Shown piece by piece: positions 12,501-25,800 of a DNA stretch of 64,000 bases; the first letter of the stretch is position 1, and each line of letters begins with the position of its first letter. The stretch is from Atrina japonica (taxonomy: Eukaryota > Mollusca > Bivalvia > Pterioida > Pinnidae), in assembly GCA_030159075.1 (NCBI GenBank), contig BROG01000651.1, positions 248,001 to 312,000 on the forward strand, written 5' to 3'. The notes under the pieces were generated by a model that did no database searches, was not told where the DNA came from, and worked only from the letters and a program-made list of their open reading frames with translations. The position numbers were made by a program, and so were the translations under genes.

Positions 12501-15500
12501 TTAAAAGTTGAGATTACAGCTTTAAGATTCCACACTCTGCCTTTGATAATGAAGAGATGCTACATACCACATTTGATAATCTTGAGATGCTACATGCCAC
12601 ATTTGATAATACTAAGATTCTACACTCCACATTTGAATCTCTTTAGATTCTACACTCCACATTTGTTAACCCTGAGATGCTACACTCCACATTTGATAAT
12701 CTTGAGATGCTACACTCCACATTTGATAATCTTGAGATGCTACACTCCACATTTGATAATCTTGAGATGCTACACTCCACATTTGATAATCTTGAGATGC
12801 TACATGCCACTTTTGATAATCTTCAGATTCTAAACTTCACATTTGAAACTCTTTAGATTCTATACTCCACATTTGATAACCCTGAGATTCCACACATGAC
12901 ATTTGATAATCTTGAGATGCTACATGCCACATTTGATAATCTTAAGATTCTACATTCCACATTTAATAATCTTGAGATGCTTCATGCCACACTTAATAAT
13001 CTTAAGATTCTACACTCCAAATTTGATAATCTTGAGATGCTACACACAAATTTGATAATCTTGAGATGCTACATGCCACATTAGATAACCTTAAGATTCT
13101 ACACTCCACATTTGAAACTCTTTAGATTCTACACTCCACATTAAATAATTTTGAGACTCTACACTCCACATTTAATAATCCTAAGACTCTACACACCACA
13201 TTTGATAATCTTGAGATGCTTCATGCCACATTTGATAATCGTGAGATGCTACATGCCACATTTGATACCCTTGAGATGCTACATGCCACATTTGATAATC
13301 TTAAGATTCTACACTCCACATTTGATAATCATGAGATGCTACATGCCACTAGGGGTGGGACAGTTCAGAATTTTTTCAGTTCGGTTCGGTTCAGTTATTT
13401 CTGTTCCAGTTTTTCGGTTCGGTACATCCAACAACTGACTCTTGGACTCCAAGTACAACCACAGAAGTATAAACACATTCTCGAACAAAGTTCAACATAT
13501 TCTCTCCATTTACATTGTAAGACAAATATGCTGTGTTACTATGTTTAATTCACTAACAAATTTTACTCTTGACATCTTGTTTAATCCTTACTTTTTTGGA
13601 AAAAAATATTTACGAGAGTGTATAGAATACCAGAGGCTGAAGTTAATGGAACAACTGTCAAAAACTTGGCCTTTCTGCAGTAAAGTAACTCTGTAGGTGT
13701 GAAGACACTACACAGAGAACACTGCATGTCAAATTGTCATGTTTATTATTTGAAAGAGTTGCCTACTCACTGCTGATTAGGCATATTTGTCATCGGCATA
13801 TGGTTTCAGTTGGAAATAATCCCACACAAAAGTAACTCAAATTACTCTAGCCCTTTCTGTTCCCGATCCCCTCTTCTTTTAAGGAATGAAGTGATTGTAG
13901 TGAGCGAGATATAACAACTGTTTAACAACACGAAAGAATAGCTTCATATTGGCCGCTATTTGCAATTTATACTGACAGCACTAAACACCTAACAGACACA
14001 ATGTTACGAAATACCTGCAAGTTATTTAGAGGCTGGATATATTATCACATCTACATTCAAATTATATCTGTATTTATCATTTATAGATTATTTTGTATTC
14101 TGATAAAGAATATTAGGTTTATTTTATTATAAGTATTGGTATCCGCTTCAAGTAAATGTCATGCCGTTTGGGTCATTAGAAGGACCTTATTGAATAATAA
14201 TTTTTGAACCGAACTGAACCGAAATATGGAATATAGGAACCGAACTGAACCAAAATCCGGAATATAGGAACCGAACTGATCAGTTCGACTTCAAAGGTTC
14301 AGTTCTTCGGTTTTTAACCAAACCGTCGCATCCCTACATGCCACATTTGATAATCTTAAGATTCTACACTCCACATTTGATAATCTGGAGATGCTACACA
14401 CCAAATTTGATAATCTGGAGATGCTACATGCCATATTTGATACCCTTGAGATGCTACACACTATTTTAAAGATAAGTTAATTATGCTCAAAAGTTTACAT
14501 GTAGTATGATTAGCAATGGCTATAAATAGAACTCTTAAGTGATTCAGAAAACCTTAAAACATCAATGACACTGCTGAAATAGATTACTTACCACTCTATC
14601 CAATCTTTTACTCTCTCATCTTTTGCCATCTCACACGGGAATGAGTAAACACATGCTAAAGCTGCTGTTTGTACATCTGCTGTAATATCTATGAATCTCT
14701 GTAACAACTCCACGCCTTCACTTGTTAAACCTACACAGGAATGTGATTCTTTATTCAAGTCATAATGTTTATAGAAAGGATAGATTAGAACATTGTGTCC
14801 TCTGTAGACAGGATTTACTGTATTCTGTAGTTGACAAGTCACTAGCTTATATCTAATATAAGCCCATAACATTGTAACAGATAGACATTATGAGCTTATG
14901 GAATTGCAGAATAAGTTAACTAAAATGCCCCCCTCCCTGTCACCCACTTACTGATAGTATGATGAGGAAAATAACAACACTTTGTTCCCACAATTTACTT
15001 ATCTGTCCTGTAAACTCTCAATGAAATCCTCTCAGTAGTACCAGAGTATAAGTTAATAAAAAATATTTTTTCAGGTTCCAATTGGTTTACAAATACATTA
15101 GCTATTTTTTTTTACCTGTGAGTAATAAGCCATCAAGATCACCCTCCTCAATCATCTTTCGAGCAACTTTTTCTATATATTCATCCAGCTGATGAAAGAA
15201 ACAGTGAATAGAAAGTATGAATGTAATTATATGATCTATGATGGCACTATATGATCTATGATGTCATTATATGATCTATAATGTCATTATATGATCTATG
15301 GATACATCTCATTATATGATCTATGATGTCATTATATGATCTATGTCATTATATGATCTATGGATATATGTAATTATATGATCTATGATGTCATTATATG
15401 ATCTATGGATATATGTCATTATATGATCTATGATGTCATTATATGATCTATGATGTCATTATATGATCTTTGGATATATGTTATTATATGATCTATGTCA

Positions 15501-16571
15501 TTATATAATCTATGGATATATGTCATTATATGATCTATGTCATTATATGATCTATGGATATATGTCATTATATGATCTATGTCATTATATAATCTATGGA
15601 TATATATGTCATTATATGATCTATGTCATTATATGATCTATGTCATTATATAATCTATGGATATATGTCATTATATGATCTGTCATTATATGATCTATGG
15701 ATATATGTCATTATATGATCTATGGATATATGTCATTATATGATCTATGTCATTATATAATCTATGTCATTATATAATCTATGGATATATGTCATTATAT
15801 GATCTATGGATATATGTCATTATATGATCTATGTCATTATATGATCTATGGATATATGTCATTATATGATCTATATCATTATATGATCTATGTCATTATA
15901 TGATCTATGGATATATATGTCATTATATGATCTATGTCATTATATGATCTATGTCATTATATGATCTATGGATATATGTCATTATATGATCTATGTTATT
16001 ATATGAATTATGGATCTATGTCATTATATGATCTATGTCATTATATGATCTATGGATATATGTCATTATATGATCTATGTCATTATATCATCTATGGATA
16101 TATGTCATTATATGATCTATGTCATTATATGATCTATGGATATATGTCATTATATGATCTATGTAATTATATGAATTATGGATCTATGTCATTATATGAT
16201 CTATGTCATTATATGATCTATGGATATATGTCATTATATGATCTATGTCATTATATCATCTATGGATATATGTCATTATATGATTATGTCATTATATGAT
16301 CTATGATGTCATTATATGATCTATATGATACATGTCATTATATGATCTATGGATACATGTCATTATATGATCTTTGGATAATACTTTGATATCTTTGTTT
16401 TTATATTTCCAATTATATCTTGATAGTTATCAACGTAAAATGTTTCTGAGGCTCACAAATGTGTATCATTTCAAATAGACATAACAAATTTGACATAATG
16501 AGATACTGAACTGTCTCGATATGTAAATATAAATCTGTGGTACACCGAAAACAGTTGATATATATTTATAA

Positions 16572-16606
<35 letters not shown>

Positions 16607-19600
16607 GGCCGGCTCAATCCCTTCCCAGATGTATGAGGAAAGTTTTACTTGTAAAGGTGAAATGACCAAATATTAAGTCACTGGTAAGTGTTTTCTATTT
16701 TTCATTTCATAATTTTATTTGTGTTACAACTTTCTCCCAGCCAATGCCCTATATATATATATTTATGAGAACAGAACAAGAGAAAATAATTGTATGATTA
16801 CCTTTTCATCAGACAGATATATACAAGCAAAGGCAACTTTATCTGCCAACAGCATTCCATTTGGGTCTCTCTGGAAGTAAGAATAGTTCAGAAATTTTAA
16901 CACGTAAATTCATCATTTATTTATTAGCCATTTTCTGATCTTCAACAGTAAAAATGCATTTAAAAAAATGAATTATCTTCCCTTTTTCATCACTTACTGA
17001 AGCGTAAGACATATACCATGCAACTTTTATTGATGTATGAGCAGTGGATGCCAGTAAACCTGATCTCAACCACCCTACAGACACATTTGGACTGGTTATT
17101 GATTTGCAGAAGAGTCCATTATTTTTCAGGGGTCAATGAGTTAATTGGATGCTGGCACAGGGACAATGGCATAAGCTCTCAACTTCATTGCAGTGAATTA
17201 AAAATTGAAAATGTAATACTATTGTGTATAGGTTGTATGTGTGTTTTTCTAAACTGGTTAAATATTTCTAATTAGAGTTAGTGTGCTTTACTAAACAGGA
17301 TTTATGTAAATTTCCACAGTATTAATTTCCACACAGCTCATGCAGCTAATGTACCTTTTAGGCCACTCCAAGTTTTATCTCTTTTTAATGTCCGTGGATG
17401 GATTGGTTTTGAGATCATAAAACAGAGAAAAACACAAACATCTAGAGAAAAAATATGCGACTTAGCCCTAAAATGAACAATTAAACCTGAACATTTATTT
17501 TCATCAATGTGAAAACTAATATTTCATAGGTCAATCATAAGTATGTGGTTTTCATACAAATTTTTCTTTCATTAACATATCAGGATAATACTAACGATAA
17601 TACAAATCTTCTAAAAATGTCATGTTTTTTATATCGGTTGGGTTTTTTTCCTGATAGAAAGATAGGTTTTGATTTTATAGTGGATACATAAAAAACTTGG
17701 AATGGCCTTACATGTATGATTTTGTGTGATTATGGCTTCATGACTTACTAAGATATCATCAAAGGTTTCTCTATCACCAGATAAAAAAGAAAACATAGCT
17801 CGGAGATATGGATCTTTGAGTTTCAGTAATAAGGATCCACAAGTTCTTCTCCAGAGTGTTTGACGTTCTTCTGTAAATCCGGCCAGTGCCATAGCAACAG
17901 TACTCAAACTGGTGCTACCTACTGTGAAAATGAAAAGACAACATTTTCTCAAAGTGTACATACATTGGAATCTCATTATGTTGAAATCAGAGGAGTCAAC
18001 ATTCCAAATGTCAAAGTTGGATAGAAAAATGTGTTAATTAAAAATTTTGGTAATCTCAAATTCTGGACATCTCTTGTGAATTTTAAGATAAGCAGATTCC
18101 ACTGTATTTTGCTTTGCTAAAGAAATATACTAAATATCTCATCTATTTCACATCTCAAATATTTGAAATCACCAATACCACTTTAAGAAGGATCAGTCAG
18201 AACATATTATAAAAATGAGTTATTGCTAATCTTTTATTATGACCTTGACCTTTGACTATCAGAGTTTATCCAGTGTATTGGAAAATTGACTTTTACAATA
18301 TTGATTGCTAATGTATACATAGTGTTGTCTTGTTCTCTTTCTTATCATTTAAATAACTTAGGAAATAATATTCATATCTCTCTGAAATACTCTGTCTCAA
18401 ACAGAAACTGAACTGTTTCAATGTTTAGGTTAAGCAAACCATTAAAGTAAACATATGAAGGAAAAGTAAGATCTTAAATGAAACGGACATATGCCCCTCT
18501 TTAAATCTATATTATTGTCAAGTTTGCTCAGAATTTCTTATATATTCTCACTCTTTTACAACAGGTAATCTGTGATTTCTATGAACAAAATTGTAATATG
18601 AAACCTTCTGGTAATGTAACCTCTGACATTTTTGTGGTGGATCTACTTACCAACTTGTTCCTCTGCCGTAGTGGCATTACTAAGAATCTCTATAGCTTTA
18701 CCGACCTTGAGATTAAACAAAGCTAGGGCAGCGGCTTTTGAGTACTCTTCGTTCATCTGCATACTAGTAAATAAACAAATACATTGCTCTGAGCATGAAC
18801 ATTTCCGTGTGTTGTTAATTACACAATTTTCCTAAGCAACCCATACACAATGGGTTTTATTTACGCCATGTCACAACTTACTCTGTGCAGTTCTGTATTA
18901 ACAATAATGCTTAGCACAACTGCGGAACTGATACGCTGATGTTAATTTACACGAAAAACTTGTCATTGCATATTTGGTGTAAATTACCTGCACACATGAA
19001 TTTCCATGTTTTGATCTGTTACTCTAATAAGTATTACAATAATAGATTACTGGTGGACACAATTTATCAATTATAATTGGGGCCCAAAGTCACCAAAGTT
19101 ATTCAATACTCCAGCCCTACTAAGATTTTTATGATTTTAAGGTACAAACACAAAATGTATTCTGCAACTGGACATGTTTGATACCATGATGGCACACAAT
19201 TGTAAATAATTATGAAAATTATTGTTACGGTGCAATACTTGATATATATTTATTCATTTTTCACAGGAAAATTATAAGTGTGACTCCAATTTTTTTTGTA
19301 AATGATGAAAATTAATATTGTTTCCTATTCAGTCAAATCCAGACGTTTTACCAACAATTAAATACCAAAGTCAAATAATAGAATAAAAATTAAGCTTGAG
19401 TATTTTGAGCAATGTTTTTGGTGACCATGGGCTCAGAACTTCTTAGATTAGGTTTAACCTGTAGATCTAGTTCATTTTTTTTTTATCTAATTCTGTGATT
19501 TTTTTCCCAATTACTGGTCATATTTGTACTTTGAAAGATCTCACATTCAAAGATAATAAAACTTACCCTTCACATTTCAGAGAAATTCAGTCACACAATT

Positions 19601-22600
19601 TTGCCTTCTTTTATTTCTTATAAAACTTTTTTTATTTTGTTATGAATATATACATGAGAAAATTAAAATTTCAACAGTATTTAGAATGTAAAAATGTGGG
19701 CCTAATTAAGATGCTGTCAAATTAGTATCACATACTCTCTCCTTCTCTCTCTCGGTATACCTCAAACACAATGACAAGTTCACCTTATGAATATGATAAC
19801 AATGATAATTAAAAAATACTGAATAACACTTGAATAATGAAAGTCAAATCAGAAAAATTTCAAATATGATATGTATTCAGTAGTCTCTAATCATATTTTT
19901 AAACTTTAAAATAAATCATCCTAAAATGACTTACTCTTGCAGTATACTTTCAAATAAATCTCGATTTAATCGATCTCCACCCCATCCACATAGCTGTAAT
20001 GCTTTGGACCTGTAAAATAGACAAAGACATAGGGCTTACTAAGTTTATGCTCAATTATCAAGGGTATTTCCCGAAGTTTTTCCAAGCATAACTTAGAGCA
20101 TCATGCTTTGAATCATGAAGTCTCTCACTTCCTGTCCGTGCAGGTACGAGACCTGCTGGAACCTAAGCTGAATTTTGTGAGATAGTTTGCTGGTGGTCAC
20201 TTCCCTGGTACACTGTAACCAGGTTTTCTCCTCCAACAATAAAAACTGGTCGCCATCACATAATTGAAAAATTGTTGAGTTGGCATAAAACACTGCAAAT
20301 CAAAAAAAAAATCCAAGCATATCATTAAGATCTGGATGACGTGTACACTACATGTGTATAGTGGAGACAAGTAACTTCATCAAGTAAGGTATTATTGCCA
20401 TTGTGGAACTATATTTGTATACAATGTATATGTACACCTATGCTAGTATTGTCTTGGCTGACACAACCCACTCCTGGAAAACAAATTTTAGCAGATGTTT
20501 AAATGTGCAAGAGACAAACTTTACCACCTGAAAGTGTGACATATAAAATTAAATGTGCAAGTCTGCATAAGACTTGCAAGGTCTGTGTTATTCATAAAGA
20601 AGTCAGAATTATCAGAATTAAAACAAACATTTTACCTTTCCTCACTGGTATACTGTTTGACTGTCATCTTTTGTGACACTCCCTCAGGGGCCTGCCACGC
20701 AAGATATACCATTTTGCTTCCCTGAATATGATCCAGATCCATCTTCAGCAGACCTTTAATTCCTTTGTGTTTACTTAAGTTACCTTTAGTAAGTTTAACA
20801 GTATCTGGCATTTCTCGGGATACTGGTTTTGTCAATTAAGGAGTCAAGTTTCAGATGTTAATGATAAACAAAGTTTGTTAGAATAGAATCAATATCCTTA
20901 TACAGAGTTGTCTGTCCTTGCACTCTTGGTCAATCTCTGTCAACGTCTCAAAAGTAGTCCCAAAACACATAATCATGTAATTGACAGCATGAATATGCAT
21001 GTATAAATCAAATTACTCAGAATACTTCACAAATATATAGTCCCTATATCTATAGCCATTTTTAAACAGTATTTTTGCATTAAATAACATTATATCTTAT
21101 GTCAAAGGTAAAGACATATACAAAACAACAAATAGGTTGTATAGAGGATAATTGAGGTTTTTTTTATATCCTACAAGAATCTTGAAAAATTTAGATGACA
21201 GAAATTGAGAGAGACTACAAAGACAAACAACTCTGTATGAGAGATTGGAATAGAATAAAATATACATTGGGACCTTGCTGATAAGACCACCTTACAGATT
21301 GACTCAAAATGGCCTGATGAATTAATGAGGTGATTTCCTAAGTGAGAATATGGGTGTATATTAATATTTACTATGAATGTGTCAATAGACTGAACATTTA
21401 GTCTTAAATGCTTTAACCCCTTGTGGATCTTATCATCATCATCATCATCATCATCATCACAATCATCATCATCATCACACTTATCATCATCATCATCATC
21501 ATCTTGCCATCATCATCATCATCATCACAATTAACATCATCATCATTACAATTATCATCATCATCACGACCACCATAATCATCATCATCATCATCATCAT
21601 CAACAACATCATTACTATCAAACAGCAACAAAGAAAATAAATAAAGGATACATGATAACCATCGCCATAGTCCAAACAGATGTGGTTCGTCTCTTACAGC
21701 AAACACATTATTCCATACACGGTCATTCTACATAGAAAATATGATGTCAGTTTACAGAAAGTATAATAAGATATGACGCAAATAGATAATATCCTCATTT
21801 GATGTCAGTTTACAAAAACCAAACATGAGACATAAAATATGCAATTTTGATGTCAATCTACAGATAAATGACTTTTTTTCACAATCTACAGATTACAATC
21901 TATAGATAAATGACTTTTTTTACAATCTACAGATAAATGACTTTTTTACAATCTACAGATAAATGACTTCTTTTTCACTCTACAGATTACAATCTACAGA
22001 TAAATGACTTTTTTTACAATCTACAGATAAATTACTTTTTTACAATCTACAGATTACAATCTACAGATAAATGACTTTTTTGTGACATAGAGGATATGCT
22101 ACCTTGCCTGTGAGTGATATATATATATAATACACAAATTTGAAATCAAAAATATATTAGTAGTATCTATTGTTTTGGATAATATGCCTATGTGGTCTCA
22201 TGCTTACATAATGTGTAAATATGATGTCACATTACAGATAAAATGCTTATGTGATGTCATAGGCATATGATGCATAAGTATGATGTCATGCTATAGTCTA
22301 TGTGATGTTATAATCAAATAATATTTAAGCTTGAAGTCAAGTTACACATAAATACTTATATGATATCATAATCATATGGTATGTATGTTTGATGTCATGT
22401 TACAGATAAAATGCTAATTTGATGTCATACCCACAGAATATATATTTCTATTTCATATTACAGATAAAATACTTATATGATGTCATACTCTTAACTGATG
22501 TCTTTTGGCATGAGTATGCTTATTTGATGTCATACTTACAGAATATATAAGTTTAATGTCATGTTACAGATAAAATATCTATTTGATGTCACACTCACAG

Positions 22601-22807
22601 AATATGTATTTTTTAATATGTTAATTTTGTATAATGTCATACTTCTAGAACATAATTTTGATGTCAAGTAACAGATAATGTGCTTGTGTGGTTCAGAACA
22701 ATAGAAAATGCAAGGCTGAAGTCAAGTCAGACAAAATGTGTTAAAAATTTGCCAATCCAAATAATGTTGAGTCTTCTTCAAGTTACAAAGGATATATATA
22801 TCTATAT

Positions 22808-22838
<31 letters not shown>

Positions 22839-25800
22839 AAAATACACATGTATATATATAATATTTGACCTACATGTAGACCATATCCATTCATAGCTCT
22901 TTGTTTCATTCTTAAAGAAAGATCAGCATCTAAGTGCTCTTGTCCTTGAACCAATTCTCGTAAATTTTTTCCACAAGCCCATGTCAAGTGAAACACAGAT
23001 GACCACATCTGAAGAAAAGAAAATTATATAATTAAATTTAGCGGAGACCTTGGGGATGGTGTTTGATATCTATAAATATTATTGTAGTCACTCCAACAAT
23101 CATTAAAATTCAACTTACTTTTTTTTGTCTTAGTGGTGATTTATGCCACACTCAAAAAAATTTTCAGTTATATGGTGGCAGACATTTTCAATGGTGGAGG
23201 TGAGAATCTGGTAACAATGTAAATTTTTACAAAATTTTTAGAAAGAGCACCTTTAAGACAGTATATATTACTGTAAATTCTTTTGATGATCACTGGTTAA
23301 AAAGCTGTGGGTCAGATTCTAGTTTAAACTCAAATATTTTTGCTATTCTGGAGAAACCTATATTGCATTGCAAGCATTTACAGAAATCTTACCATGGGAA
23401 TTCTTTCATACACAATAATGTCTCGAAACAATCCACCATTTGTCACAGTTAACATTCTATTTTCATCTTTTGGATGCCAAGCGAAAGATGTCACAATCTG
23501 GTTGTTAATGGCTGAAATGAAAAATATTTTCCATGAAATGTATTTTACATGTGATTACAATGGTAAAAAATTTATAATTATGTATTTCACTAACACATTG
23601 ATATTGCAACAGTTACTCTATGCCAAAACAATGAAACCTGTATATAAAGACCCCCTTAGGGACACAAGAAAACTGGTCTTTATAGGGAGAGAGTCTTTAT
23701 AGGGAGAGAGTCTTTATATAGATGCTTATTTATAGATAAATGTTACAACTGGGGACAGCAAAAACAGTCTTTATGGCCAGGGGTCTTTAACCACAGGTGG
23801 TCGTTAATGCAGGTTTTCCTGTACATATAACAAACAAATGATATGACTTCATGATAAAGTAAAGGACAGAACAAAACATTATATCAGCTATGGAATCAGC
23901 TTTTATCAATACTACCATGGGACAAAGTGAAAGTAGGAATATGAGACAAATGACCATTACATAAATACATAGATCTAAATGGCTAGTAGTAGCAATGATA
24001 TTGACATCATTTTGTAAGTTAACTCACTGGCTAACTTTCCAACAAAATCAGTTTAGGTTGCAGGGGAACCTACACTGACTAGAGAAGAGAGACTTCATGC
24101 TCTAACCATTTAGGCACTAAGTATGATGTAGCAACAATTGTGATCAACAGCTTGACTATTTGTACAACACTTGCTATACTTCTGACAGTAATTTTAAAAA
24201 CATATTTTGAAATAACAATTTTTTAACTTATGAATATGATATACCGGTAAATATATCATATATGAATATATTATATATCTCATATAAATACATGTGTTTT
24301 TTGTCCACCGGTTTTAATATGCTCTAATAAACAAGTGCTACTGATGTTGACATCTGCAAAATGAAGTGATGCCAGACAATCAGACATATGTGATTGTGTT
24401 AAAATGAAAGTAGAAACTTGACTCAAATGACTGTCTAGTAAATGACTAGTAAAATATGGTTGAATCTGTCACTTGTCTTTTGAGACCACATTTGATAAAC
24501 CACTTGCTTAAATAATCCTTTGAAATAAACATCTTTTGAGAGACCATCGTCTTGAGAGACCACATTTCAGTGGCAGATGGGGTGGTCTCTTAGGACAGGT
24601 TTCACCATAAGATATTTACAAACTTGTGATCAAGTGAAACCAGCAACTATTCATATAAATTTAAATTCAGCTGGTTAGCAGTATAAATACAAGATGAATT
24701 ATCAGTATAATCCTTGTTGAGACAAATTTTATATTTTACATTGTTCATGTGAACATATTGAGTGCATGACAAGTATCATCAATGATATCGACATAATATT
24801 GTGAAAAAAGCAATAGTAACAACTTTATTTACATGACTTTCTAGTACATGGCTAGTAGTTTTATTGCTATTCATATAAGCTTGGCATAAACTGATAAAGT
24901 GAAAGAAACTATTCATAAGGTTGTCAAGACAATAAATGTATTGTTTACATAATCTTGTGAAAAAGCAAAAATAGAAAAGCAAAAACAATGCATGTATGAC
25001 TTATTTGTTCACAGTGTCAGCTTTATTTACATAATGACAAAGTGAAAGTAGAAAGTACAAATCATTTGGCCATCATCTTAATGATCTAGTAGTGATAAAG
25101 CAAAAGTAGAAAGTATGAATTGTACTGCAAATAGTACAAGAAATGTCCATCATGAATCTATGGTGAAGGAATGAAAGTGTTACAGCCATGGCAAGGAAAT
25201 TTAAGAGACGGATGGTGGGTAATTACCATAATATGTCCGGTCTAGAAAATAAGTAAAAATCATGTATCTATCATCTATATGGTCGCCCATAGTGTCAGAC
25301 TTATCAAAATGATTAATGATAAAATAAAAGTAGAATGCTAGGTACCATACATTGAAAATTCACCCATATGACATGATACCTTGTCATATAATTACATCTT
25401 TTCATATGGTTGTTTCATCCTGTCATATCAGTATGTACCTTGTCATATAATAATTATCTTTTTGTATTATTGTGTCATTGTCATATGGTCATGCTGCCTT
25501 TGTCATATAACTATGATATCAATTCATGTTATTGTACAACATATAACTATGTTATATGTTATTGTACAACACTGTTATATGACTGTTACCTTGTCATATA
25601 ATTATATCTTTTCATATGGTTGTTCCATGCTGTCATATCACAATGTTACCTTGTCATATAATTCTTATCTTTTTGTATTATTGTGTCACTGTCATATGGT
25701 CATGGTGCCTTTGTCATATAACTATGATATTAATTCATATTATTGTACAATACTGTCATATGACTGTTACCTTGCCATATAATTGTAATCTTTCTATATA

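Larger units (their letters stand above)
11337..14465. repeat. 30-bp minisatellite split by two transposon insertions (MIOS intron 22)
   Basis: Unit ATTTGATAATCTTGAGATGC plus TACATGCCAC. Visible blocks: 11337-11421 (3 copies), 12522-13349 (about 27 copies) and 14337-14465 (4 copies). The gaps are exactly two inserted elements (11422-12521 and 13350-14336); removing them restores the repeat without loss. Because 30 is divisible by 3, long open frames run through it; these are not genes. Confidence 0.95.

Noticed and set aside
12543..13548. Several long frames ([10 protein letters not shown] and [10 protein letters not shown] types)
   Set aside because: The 30-bp repeat is divisible by three, so frames stay open by construction; two run into the hAT-like element.
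15934..16299. 121-codon frame of [12 protein letters not shown] repeats
   Set aside because: Produced by the 17/25-bp minisatellite; it has no splice context and lies within a MIOS intron.
18740..18763. Exon 18 starting after ATGCAG (18757)
   Set aside because: Gives an in-frame TGA; the ACTAG acceptor at 18764 keeps the conserved reading frame.
21413..21706. Asp/Met-rich 97-codon frame
   Set aside because: Its 5' part is MIOS exon 15; the acidic tail is intronic (TCA)n.
22802..22870. Exon 14 ending at the GTCAAA donor (22870)
   Set aside because: It would enter exon 15 in the wrong phase and meet a stop at once; the GTAGGT donor four bases earlier fits.
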